From an uncultured Eubacteriales bacterium (GTDB taxonomy: Bacteria; Bacillota; Clostridia; Oscillospirales; Oscillospiraceae), in the NCBI GenBank assembly GCA_902477055.1, contig CABSFY010000069.1:1-12564 (forward strand): a DNA stretch of 12,564 nt. Reading direction: 5' to 3'. A program made the position numbers and the translations under genes. Positions 6,062 through 12,524 of the stretch are shown piece after piece; position 1 is the first letter of the stretch, and every line of letters begins with the position of its first letter. The notes below the pieces were generated by a model. It was not told the origin of the DNA. It was given only the letters and a program-made list of their open reading frames with translations, and searched no databases.

Positions 6062-8194
6062 ATGAAGCTGCTGCAACGAAGCGTTTGCCTGCTCCTGCTG
6101 CTTGCGATGGCGGCGGGGCTGCTCATCCTTCCGGCCTCTGCCGAGGAGGAAACGGAGTACCCGAAGATCGAGTACCTGACGGATGCCGTTTTTCTGAATC
6201 ATGATAATGTCTATCCGGCTATGAGTACGCCTTCCATGGGAAAAAGCACGTATTTTCTCGCGTATCGCAACGTCGGTAACGGGCGGGAGGCGGTTTTGGT
6301 CGATGCGCACGGCAATGTGGTTTTTGCGCCGAAAACACCCTGTGCGAGAATCCAGTTTCTGAACGATACGACGTTTTCTCTTGAATCGCGCGACGGTGAA
6401 CGAAAGTACGCGCTCTACAGCGCGGAGGCCGGGAAGGCGACGGAGTTCCTCTATTGCAATGTCACGGCACTCGGCAAGGGAATTCTTGCTTTTTATGACG
6501 AGCGGACGGCGGACCTGTATTCTGCCGCGACGCTGGAAAAGCAGGCGGTCCAATGTCCGAACCACTATAAGCCGCTCGTGCCGTTTACGGATCAGCTCTA
6601 CTTTGCAAGATCGGACCCCAACCCGTCTACCGGCCGGATCGCGGATGTGCTGTTTGACGTTCAGGGCAATCGCGTCGAATTTTCGGGCGCTGCCACCGAT
6701 GTCGGGTGCTACGACGGCAAATATCTTCTTACCCGAAGCACGCTGTACTCAATGGACGGCGAGGTCCTGCAAACCGGACTGGACTATGTGGCTTTCTTCA
6801 ACGGCATGGAGCTGCGCCGGGTCCGTTTGGACAGCTACACCGTCGGCAGCGGCGAGCTCCGCGAGACCTATACGCGCTGCCGCTACACGCTGCTGTCCGA
6901 GCAGGGAAAGCAGCTTTGCACCTTTGACGGCTATTACGGCAGCGGGCTGCTCAGCACGGACCTGATCGTGCAGGCCACGGCACCGGATGCGTTCGGCGTA
7001 CTGGACAGCACGGGAACGCCGATCGTCCCGGCGGAGTATGAAAAGATCGAGGCACCGCTCTCCGATGCGAGGATGGGCCAGTGGGAATGTTATAATACGC
7101 CGAAAACCGACTATTTCGTCGCACAAAAGGGCGACGAGCTGACGATTTTCGGCGCGGACGGCACGGAACGCGCCAAAATTGCGGACTGTGCAGGCTATCG
7201 GCTGGACTATCCCTGCCTGACCGTGCAGAAGGCGGATAATACGCAGCTGCTGTACCTGCCGGACGGGACGTGCGTGGCGCAAGCACCGGAGGACAGCTAT
7301 TTTGTCCCGCTCAACGGCGTTTTGTTCCTCTGCGACCGGAATCAGCGGAACTATCGCGTCGCCGACCCCAAGACGGGCGAGGTACTGTCCGAAACGTACT
7401 ACGGTATGCCGCAAACCTGCGGGGCCTACGGCATCGTCAACGCGACGCGCACAAGCGATGGCTACCGCAAATATCGCCTCCTCGACGCGAAGGGCAAGGA
7501 ATGGAACGAGGTGCCGTTCCCGGAGGCGGTCATGTTCAACCGCATCGGCCTCGGCTCCTACCAGAGCGCCGTGAATTATCAGTACGGTGCGATCCGTTAC
7601 ATTGCGAACGCGGAGAGCGAGGAGCTGGACTACAGCTTCGCCGATGTCCCGCGCAGCGCGTGGTACTACGACGCGGTGCAGTGGAACGCAAAGCGGAAGC
7701 TGTTCAACGGGACCAGCGCGACGCAGTTCTCCCCGGAGGACAGCATGACCCGCGCGATGCTCGTCACGGTCCTCTGGCGGCTGGAAAATCAGCCCGCCGC
7801 GGCGGGGAAAGCTCCCTTCACCGACATTCGGAAGGGCGATTATTACGAACCCGCGCTCGATTGGGCATTTGAAAACGGCGTGGTCAACGGTGTCAGCGCG
7901 ACGCGCTTCGATCCGGACGGCAACGTAACGCGAGAACAAATCGCGACGATTTTGTACCGCTACGCGCAGAAAAAAGGCTACGATACGCAGGCCCGCGCGG
8001 ATTTGAGCGGCTTCCCGGATGATAAGAGCGTCAGCGCCTATGCGCAGGATGCGCTGTCGTGGGCCAACGCCTCCGGCCTCATCAACGGAACGGACGAGGG
8101 CCGCGGCGTGTTCCTCGACCCTACCGGCAACGCCACCCGCGCCCAAGTCGCCGCCATCCTGATGCGCTACGTCCAGAAAATCGAACAGAAATAA
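6062..8194 (+). CDS. Secreted surface protein with WG-like repeat and three C-terminal SLH domains
   Basis: The 710-residue protein has a signal peptide: Lys/Arg-containing start, hydrophobic core at 8-23 and a probable cleavage site ASA|EE after residue 27. The large middle part (about 28-520) is rich in beta-strand and aromatic residues and has recurring short VLVDAHGNVVF-like units (also VLFDVQGNRVEF). A clear WG-type unit, FGVLDSTGTPIVPAEYEKIEA, lies at 311-331, so a beta-propeller-like fold is plausible but unproven. The C-terminus has three SLH domains starting near 526 (FADVPRSAWYYDAV), 586 (FTDIRKGDYYEPAL) and 651 (FPDDKSVSAYAQDAL), each ending in TRAxL/TREQIA/TRAQVA-type helices. SLH triplets bind secondary cell-wall polymers, so the protein should be non-covalently attached to the wall. 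No enzyme motif was recognised and the role of the middle region is unknown. Confidence 0.93.
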   Translation: MKLLQRSVCLLLLLAMAAGLLILPASAEEETEYPKIEYLTDAVFLNHDNVYPAMSTPSMGKSTYFLAYRNVGNGREAVLVDAHGNVVFAPKTPCARIQFLNDTTFSLESRDGERKYALYSAEAGKATEFLYCNVTALGKGILAFYDERTADLYSAATLEKQAVQCPNHYKPLVPFTDQLYFARSDPNPSTGRIADVLFDVQGNRVEFSGAATDVGCYDGKYLLTRSTLYSMDGEVLQTGLDYVAFFNGMELRRVRLDSYTVGSGELRETYTRCRYTLLSEQGKQLCTFDGYYGSGLLSTDLIVQATAPDAFGVLDSTGTPIVPAEYEKIEAPLSDARMGQWECYNTPKTDYFVAQKGDELTIFGADGTERAKIADCAGYRLDYPCLTVQKADNTQLLYLPDGTCVAQAPEDSYFVPLNGVLFLCDRNQRNYRVADPKTGEVLSETYYGMPQTCGAYGIVNATRTSDGYRKYRLLDAKGKEWNEVPFPEAVMFNRIGLGSYQSAVNYQYGAIRYIANAESEELDYSFADVPRSAWYYDAVQWNAKRKLFNGTSATQFSPEDSMTRAMLVTVLWRLENQPAAAGKAPFTDIRKGDYYEPALDWAFENGVVNGVSATRFDPDGNVTREQIATILYRYAQKKGYDTQARADLSGFPDDKSVSAYAQDALSWANASGLINGTDEGRGVFLDPTGNATRAQVAAILMRYVQKIEQK

Positions 8195-8200
8195 AGCAAA

Positions 8201-8228
8201 GCAGGAGCCGCCACGCGACGGCTCCTGC
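8201..8228 (+). terminator. Stem-loop after the SLH gene, first of two near-identical hairpins
   Basis: GCAGGAGCCG (8201-8210) pairs perfectly with CGGCTCCTGC (8219-8228) around an eight-base loop, six bases after the SLH stop. There is no T run after it (CTTGCAT follows), so on its own it would be a weak intrinsic terminator or an RNA 3'-end stabiliser. The same 28-base hairpin recurs at 8407-8434 with only two loop differences. Confidence 0.6.
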
Positions 8229-8255
8229 CTTGCATACCGGGGAACTACCCCCGCG

Positions 8256-8379
8256 TGTCATTGCGAGGCCGTAGGCCGTGGCAATCTCGTGCAGGCAGCT
8301 CCGAATTCGCCGAAAGCTGTCGAGTTATCGAAATAATTCCGCGAGATTGCCGCAGCCCTTTCAGGGCTTCGCAATGACA
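8256..8379. repeat. 124-bp palindromic MITE-like repeat element (copy B)
   Basis: The element has perfect 11-bp terminal inverted repeats TGTCATTGCGA (8256-8266) and TCGCAATGACA (8369-8379), and an inner perfect pair GGCAATCTCG (8280-8289) with CGAGATTGCC (8342-8351). Two small hairpins sit between: GGCC-GTA-GGCC (8267-8277) on the left and AGCCCT-TTC-AGGGCT (8354-8368) on the right. The whole could fold as a cruciform or branched RNA. There is no open frame of note inside. The GTCATTGCGAGG end resembles a palindromic repeat I recall from several bacterial groups; that is recollection, not a search. A second, degraded copy is at 3074-3154. GCAATGAC occurs again at 8393-8400, just past the right end. 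Confidence 0.8.
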
Positions 8380-8405
8380 AGGACGGACGTTTGCAATGAC
8401 CTGAA

Positions 8406-8443
8406 AGCAGGAGCCGCCAAACGACGGCTCCTGCTGATTTTTT
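8406..8443. terminator. Intrinsic terminator, second of two near-identical hairpins
   Basis: AGCAGGAGCCG (8406-8416) pairs with CGGCTCCTGCT (8425-8435), loop CCAAACGA, followed two bases later by six T (8438-8443). In the + direction this is a good terminator for transcripts coming from the SLH gene. It also lies just past the stop (8450) of the convergent lipoprotein gene, where the minus-strand tail has only three T, so termination in that direction is less certain. Confidence 0.85.
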
Positions 8444-8449
8444 GGCGGG

Positions 8450-9241
8450 TCAGGAAATGGGGGTCAGGGCGCTGTCGGGGATGGGGATCTCCATGTGGCC
8501 GCCAAGGGCGAAGGGGACGGGGAAGCTGATGAAGAGGCCGTCGCCGGTGTAGAGGACGTGGTATTCCTCCTCTGCGGTCAGGCCGGCGATGAATGCATCT
8601 TTGTCACAGAACATTTCGGCGAAGCCGCCCCAGCCCTCCGGCCATTTGCCGCCAGCTTGCTCGGTGAGGACGGCCTCGGCGCTGGCGGCGAAGGCTTCGT
8701 ACAGAGCTTCGTCGATCACGTAACGGTCGGCAAAGCGAAGCGTTTCGCCGGTCTGCGGGTCAAAATTCCGCGTGGAGAACAGGTGGTTCGGATGTGCGGC
8801 GGTCCGCACGTTGTGCAGCCCCTCCAGCACGACGCACACCAGCTCGTCTGACTGGAATGTTACACGTCCAAACAACTCCAGCGACCGAGCGCTGTCCTGT
8901 GCCTCCGGTGGATGTTCCGGCACTTCCGTTTCCAAGGTCACTGCGTCTGCCTCCGGACAGTACTGTGCGATCATTTCCTTGGCAAAGGCCTCGATCGCGG
9001 CGTTTGCCGTGGCCGACGGGAGAATGGGATAGGTGACGCGAACGTAGACCTCTTTGGAGTATTCGCTGAGGACCGCCGTCGGGAATTCGTCACCGGTCGT
9101 TTCCGGTTCCGTTGCCGGTTCGGTCACGGGTTCGGCTTGCGTTGGCGGGTCGGTGGGAGCATCGGTCGGCTGCGGTGCGGCGGTGCAGGCGCAGAGGCTG
9201 AGCAGCAGCGCCGCGCAGAGGAGAATACAGAAATAACGCAT
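8450..9241 (-). CDS. Putative lipoprotein with DUF3298 (RsiV-like) C-terminal domain
   Basis: The 263-residue protein starts with a lipoprotein signal peptide: MRYFC, then a hydrophobic core, then lipobox LCAC with the lipidated residue at Cys19. A low-complexity Thr/Pro/Glu linker follows (about 20-52, TDAPTDPPTQAEPVTEPATE). The body has a YVRVTYPILPSATANAAIEAF segment (about 66-86) and a later region RTAAHPNHLFSTRNFDPQTGE, LRFADRYV, ending FPVPFALGGHMEIPIPDSAL, which fits the DUF3298/DUF4163 domains of RsiV-type and other extracellular proteins. It has no N-terminal cytoplasmic anti-sigma part, so it is not RsiV itself. It should be tethered to the outer face of the membrane. It is third in a minus-strand group, 59 bases after the dehydrogenase gene without a terminator. 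The ribosome binding site is only fair (AAGGAAGGAAG). Function unknown. Confidence 0.85.
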   Translation of the reverse strand: MRYFCILLCAALLLSLCACTAAPQPTDAPTDPPTQAEPVTEPATEPETTGDEFPTAVLSEYSKEVYVRVTYPILPSATANAAIEAFAKEMIAQYCPEADAVTLETEVPEHPPEAQDSARSLELFGRVTFQSDELVCVVLEGLHNVRTAAHPNHLFSTRNFDPQTGETLRFADRYVIDEALYEAFAASAEAVLTEQAGGKWPEGWGGFAEMFCDKDAFIAGLTAEEEYHVLYTGDGLFISFPVPFALGGHMEIPIPDSALTPIS

Positions 9242-9300
9242 TTTAATACTACTTCCTTCCTTCGGGCGGTTGGGTGGCTCCGGGCGGCGGACGGTGGGGG

Positions 9301-10254
9301 TTATGGGTTGACGACGTTCTGCGGGGCTCCGGCGAGGAAGGCGCGGAGGTTTTCCACGGCGGCGGCGTGCAGGCGGACGCGCGTTTCCTTCGGCGCCCAG
9401 GCGATATGCGGCGTTAAGATGCAGTTCGGCGCGGTGAGCAGGGGATTGCCCGGGTCGATCGGCTCCTTGGACACGACATCGGCGCAGTAATAGGCCAGCT
9501 TGCCGCTTTCCAGTGCGGCGGTGACGGCGGCTTCGTCGATCAGACCGCCGCGGGCGGTGTTGAGCAGCGTTGCCCCGTCCTTCATCTGCGCGAGGGCGGC
9601 CGCGTCGATCATGTGCAGATTTTCTGCTGTCTGCGGGCAGTGCAGGCTGACGACATCGGACCGGCGCAGCAGCTCCGGCAGGGCGACGAATTCCGCGCCA
9701 TCCGGGACGGGCTTCGGATGCCGCGCGGTGACGAGCAGGTGCATTCCGAACGCCTGCGCGACCGCGCCGACCGCCTTGCCGATCGCGCCGTAGCCGACGA
9801 TGCCCATCGTTTTCCCGGCCAGCTCCGAAAGCGGGGCGTTCCAGTAGCAGAACGTGGGCGCGGCCTGCCATTGTCCGGCGTGGACGGAGGCGTTATGTAA
9901 ACCAACGTGCTGCGTTGTTTCGAGCAGCAGCGCCCAGGTCATCTGCGCCACGGCGTTCGTGGAATAACCGGGGACGTTGCAGACCGTGACCCCGTGGGCC
10001 TTCGCGGCGGCGAGATCGACGATGTTGTAGCCGGTGGCCAGAATACCGATCATGCGCAGCTTCGGGCAGGCGGCGATGACCTCGGCGGTCATGGGGGATT
10101 TGTTGATGAAAACGATCTCCGCGTCGCGGCTGCGCTCGACGATCTGCTCCGGCGCGGTGAAGTCATAGACGGTCAGCTCGCCGAATTGGCGGAAGCCATC
10201 CCAGTCCATGTCATGCGGATTGGAGGCATAGCCCTCCAGAACGACAATGTTCAT
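9301..10254 (-). CDS. D-2-hydroxyacid dehydrogenase, glycerate dehydrogenase / hydroxypyruvate reductase type
   Basis: This 317-residue cytosolic oxidoreductase interconverts a 2-keto acid and its D-2-hydroxy acid with NAD(P)H. Seen: N-terminal MNIVVLEGYASNPHDMDWDG typical of the glycerate dehydrogenase/hydroxypyruvate reductase branch, ATGYNIVDLAAAKAHGVTVCNVPGYST (73-99), nucleotide-binding GYGAIG (154-159), and the catalytic triad Arg235 (LNTARGG), Glu264 (DVVSKEP) and His283 (LTPHIAW). After the second Rossmann strand the residues are TARHPK, with no Asp, so NADPH use is possible. The ATG at 10254 is one base after the stop of the upstream membrane protein gene (TAA at 10258-10256) and has AGAGG 10 bases before it, so the two are translationally coupled. 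The substrate is not certain: hydroxypyruvate, glyoxylate or another 2-keto acid. Confidence 0.93.
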   Translation of the reverse strand: MNIVVLEGYASNPHDMDWDGFRQFGELTVYDFTAPEQIVERSRDAEIVFINKSPMTAEVIAACPKLRMIGILATGYNIVDLAAAKAHGVTVCNVPGYSTNAVAQMTWALLLETTQHVGLHNASVHAGQWQAAPTFCYWNAPLSELAGKTMGIVGYGAIGKAVGAVAQAFGMHLLVTARHPKPVPDGAEFVALPELLRRSDVVSLHCPQTAENLHMIDAAALAQMKDGATLLNTARGGLIDEAAVTAALESGKLAYYCADVVSKEPIDPGNPLLTAPNCILTPHIAWAPKETRVRLHAAAVENLRAFLAGAPQNVVNP

Positions 10255-10255
10255 A

Positions 10256-10693
10256 TTACCAGAACCTCTTAGCTGCTTTACGCTGCACAACGATGTACCA
10301 CGCAAACAGCGCCAGCGGCAGGACGATGCTCAGAACGTTGACCCAGATGGCGTCGATCTTGATGACCAGCATATTCACGAGGAACAGCGCACCGAGAATC
10401 AGCATCCCGGCACCGAGCAGCGCCAGCCGCGGGAAAATGTAGTCGATGAAGCCCAGCACGTCGCTGCATTCGTCGGGTTTGCAGTCGCCGGGGTAGATAA
10501 AGGTGTTCGGGAAAAGATAGCACAGCTTGCGCAGCTTGATCGCCGAAAACAGCGCGTACACGCCGCAGCCGAACAGCAGGACCTCCATCAAAACGTCCAT
10601 CATCTGGACAAGGTCCATCGGGTTGGCAGCGGCGGTTTCTGCGGCCTCTGTTACGGCCTCCGTCGCTGCTTCGAGCAGCAGGTTCCAGTTCAT
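10256..10693 (-). CDS. Small integral membrane protein of unknown function
   Basis: I do not recognise this 145-residue protein. It starts with an Ala/Glu/Thr-rich amphipathic stretch (LLLEAATEAVTEAAETAAAN, 5-24), then has three likely membrane segments: about 33-52 (MDVLMEVLLFGCGVYALFSA), 88-112 (FPRLALLGAGMLILGALFLV and on) and 115-136. A short loop (NTFIYPGDCKPDECSDVLGF, 63-82) carries two cysteines five residues apart (Cys71, Cys76). The C-terminus is basic (QRKAAKRFW), which suggests it faces the cytoplasm. The start at 10693 has a perfect AGGAGG seven bases upstream and a clear promoter. The stop is one base before the dehydrogenase start, so the two are almost certainly made together. 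No enzyme or transporter motif is visible. Confidence 0.85.
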   Translation of the reverse strand: MNWNLLLEAATEAVTEAAETAAANPMDLVQMMDVLMEVLLFGCGVYALFSAIKLRKLCYLFPNTFIYPGDCKPDECSDVLGFIDYIFPRLALLGAGMLILGALFLVNMLVIKIDAIWVNVLSIVLPLALFAWYIVVQRKAAKRFW

Positions 10694-10723
10694 TTTGAAC
10701 CCTCCTTGGAATTGTTTGCTTCG

Positions 10724-10752
10724 ATTATAGCAGGAAGCAGGGAACATTGCAA
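10724..10752 (-). promoter_or_regulatory. Promoter of the membrane protein/dehydrogenase/lipoprotein operon
   Basis: On the minus strand TTGCAA (10752-10747, 4 of 6), a 17-base spacer and a perfect TATAAT (10729-10724) lie 31 bases before the ATG at 10693. It is back to back with the prfC promoter, the two -35 boxes being 27 bases apart. Confidence 0.75.
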
Positions 10753-10779
10753 CAAATTTCCGAAAAATCACACTTTCCC

Positions 10780-10808
10780 TTGTATTTGCCTCCGGCTTGT
10801 GGTAAAAT
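10780..10808 (+). promoter_or_regulatory. Probable promoter of prfC, extended -10 type
   Basis: TTGTAT (10780-10785, weak, 3 of 6), a 17-base spacer and TAAAAT (10803-10808, 5 of 6) preceded by TGG, an extended -10 that would offset the poor -35. The leader to the ATG at 10861 is about 45 bases and ends with AAGGAG, ten bases before the start. Confidence 0.6.
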
Positions 10809-10860
10809 ATGTTGAATTTGCGGGTCCGAATCGCGGGACCATTGAAGGAGTAAAGATATT

Positions 10861-12444
10861 ATGTCAACCTTGCGGCAGGAGATCGGCAGACGGCGCACCT
10901 TTGCTATCATCTCCCACCCGGACGCGGGTAAAACCACATTGACCGAGAAATTCCTGCTCTACGGCGGGGCCATCGCGCAGGCCGGCGCGGTCAAGGGAAA
11001 GAAAAATTCCCGTGCCGCTGTTTCCGACTGGATGGAGATCGAAAAGCAGCGCGGCATTTCCGTTACCAGCTCCGTGATGCAGTTTCAATACGAGGGCTTT
11101 TGCATCAACATTCTGGACACGCCGGGCCACCAGGACTTTTCCGAGGATACGTACCGGACGCTGATGGCGGCGGACTCGGCGGTCATGGTGATCGACGGCG
11201 CGAAGGGTGTCGAGCCGCAGACGCGCAAGCTCTTTAAGGTCTGCGCCATGCGGCATATTCCGATTTTTACGTTTATCAACAAGCTCGACCGCGAGGCGAA
11301 GGACCCCTTCGACCTGCTCGATGAGCTGGAGCGTGAGCTGGGAATTGAAACCTACGCCGTCAACTGGCCCATCGGCTGCGGCAAGGAATTTCAGGGCGTT
11401 TACGACCGGCAGAGGAGCCAGATCAACTTTTTCTCCGGCGTTTCCGGCAAGAAGCGCGCCGACCGGCTGGAGATTGCGCTGGACGACCCGGCGGTGGCCG
11501 AGCATATCGGTGCGGCGCGGTGGCAGCAGCTGCGCGATGACGTGGAGCTGTTGGGTGCGGGGCGCGAATTTGACATGGACGAGGTGCGCCGGGGCGAGCT
11601 TAGCCCGGTGTTCTTCGGGTCGGCGCTGACGAATTTCGGCGTGGAGCCGTTTTTGGAGGCGTTTTTGCAGATGACCCCGCCGCCGCTGTCGAGAGTTGCC
11701 GATTGTGGGGTAATTGACGCGTTTTCTCCCGATTTTTCGGCGTTTGTGTTCAAAATTCAGGCAAACATGAACAAGGCGCATCGCGACCGGCTGGCGTTTA
11801 TGCGCATCTGTTCGGGCAAGTTCGAGCGCGACGCAGAAGTGTTCCATGTGCAGGGCAACAAAAAGCTGCGCCTGTCGCAGCCGCAGCAGCTCATGGCGCA
11901 GGAGCGCGAGATCATCGACGAGGCCTACGCGGGCGATATCATCGGCGTGTTCGACCCCGGCATTTTCTCCATCGGCGATACCATCACCATGCCGGGCAAA
12001 AAGTTCCGGTTCGCGGGAATCCCGACGTTCGCGCCGGAGAATTTCTCCCGCGTCAGCCCGAAGGATACGATGAAGCGCAAGCAGTTCGTCAAGGGCACGG
12101 AGCAGATTGCGCAGGAGGGCGCCATCCAGATCTTCAAGCTGCCGAACACCGGTATGGAGGAGGTCATCGTTGGCGTCGTTGGCACGCTGCAATTTGACGT
12201 ATTCCGCTACCGGATGCTGTCGGAGTACGGCGTGGAGCTGCGGATGGAGGGGCTGCCCTATGAGGTCCTGCGGTTCATCGCCAAAAGCCCGTGCGAGGAA
12301 AGCGACCTGAACCTTTCCAGCGACGCGGAGCTGCTGGAGGACTATCGCGGCCACAAGCTGCTGGTATTTTCCAGCCCGTGGGCGATCGATTTCACGATTC
12401 GCCGCAATCCGGGGCTGGAGCTGAAGGAAACGTTGGACGAATAA
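10861..12444 (+). CDS. prfC: Peptide chain release factor 3
   Basis: RF3 is a translational GTPase that removes RF1/RF2 from the ribosome after peptide release. The 527-residue product matches the family length (E. coli RF3 is 529). G-domain motifs are complete: G1 SHPDAGKTT (18-26), G2 within EIEKQRGISVTSSV (59-72), G3 DTPGH (86-90), G4 NKLD (140-143) and G5 GSAL (in the FFGSALTNFGVEPFLEAF segment). The QRGISVTSSVMQF stretch and the preceding VKGKKNSRAAVSDWMEIE are RF3-type and separate it from EF-G and TypA. The beta-barrel domain II and RF3-specific C-terminal domain (NTGMEEVIVGVVGTLQFDVF, YRMLSEYGVEL) follow. The ATG at 10861 has AAGGAG upstream. The gene is divergent from the membrane protein operon and appears monocistronic, followed by stem-loops. 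Confidence 0.97.
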   Translation: MSTLRQEIGRRRTFAIISHPDAGKTTLTEKFLLYGGAIAQAGAVKGKKNSRAAVSDWMEIEKQRGISVTSSVMQFQYEGFCINILDTPGHQDFSEDTYRTLMAADSAVMVIDGAKGVEPQTRKLFKVCAMRHIPIFTFINKLDREAKDPFDLLDELERELGIETYAVNWPIGCGKEFQGVYDRQRSQINFFSGVSGKKRADRLEIALDDPAVAEHIGAARWQQLRDDVELLGAGREFDMDEVRRGELSPVFFGSALTNFGVEPFLEAFLQMTPPPLSRVADCGVIDAFSPDFSAFVFKIQANMNKAHRDRLAFMRICSGKFERDAEVFHVQGNKKLRLSQPQQLMAQEREIIDEAYAGDIIGVFDPGIFSIGDTITMPGKKFRFAGIPTFAPENFSRVSPKDTMKRKQFVKGTEQIAQEGAIQIFKLPNTGMEEVIVGVVGTLQFDVFRYRMLSEYGVELRMEGLPYEVLRFIAKSPCEESDLNLSSDAELLEDYRGHKLLVFSSPWAIDFTIRRNPGLELKETLDE

Positions 12445-12449
12445 AATTT

Positions 12450-12475
12450 GAGGGACTGCCGCAAGGCAGTCCCTC
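12450..12475 (+). terminator. Stem-loop directly after prfC, likely terminator
   Basis: A perfect 11-bp stem (GAGGGACTGCC at 12450-12460 with GGCAGTCCCTC at 12465-12475) closes on a stable GCAA tetraloop, five bases after the prfC stop. There is no T run after it (TCAGCTTG), so termination may be inefficient or need help; it could also protect the mRNA 3' end. Confidence 0.65.
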
Positions 12476-12476
12476 T

Positions 12477-12518
12477 CAGCTTGTCAAAAAAGTCCTCACG
12501 GACTTTTCCGACAAGCTG
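12477..12518. repeat. Long two-part inverted repeat after prfC
   Basis: CAGCTTGTC (12477-12485) pairs with GACAAGCTG (12510-12518). Inside it AAAAGTCC (12488-12495) pairs with GGACTTTT (12500-12507) around a TCAC loop, with a two-by-two mismatch between the arms. This gives a 17-pair hairpin starting one base after the previous one. It has no T tract after it on the + strand. It may be a second terminator part, a processing signal or a copy of a genomic palindromic repeat. Confidence 0.6.
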
Positions 12519-12524
12519 CTTTCA

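Noticed and set aside
6749..8146. 465-codon open frame on the minus strand across the SLH protein gene
   Set aside because: The sense strand encodes three clear SLH domains. The antisense product has no motif and no promoter or ribosome binding site that I can see.
10821..10844. Small GGTCC/GGACC inverted repeat in the prfC leader as a riboswitch or attenuator
   Set aside because: Only five pairs, no T run, no larger conserved structure recognised; the leader is only about 45 bases.
10864..12354. 496-codon open frame on the minus strand across prfC
   Set aside because: prfC is complete with all GTPase motifs; the opposite frame is a composition effect, like the other long antisense frames in this GC-rich sequence.
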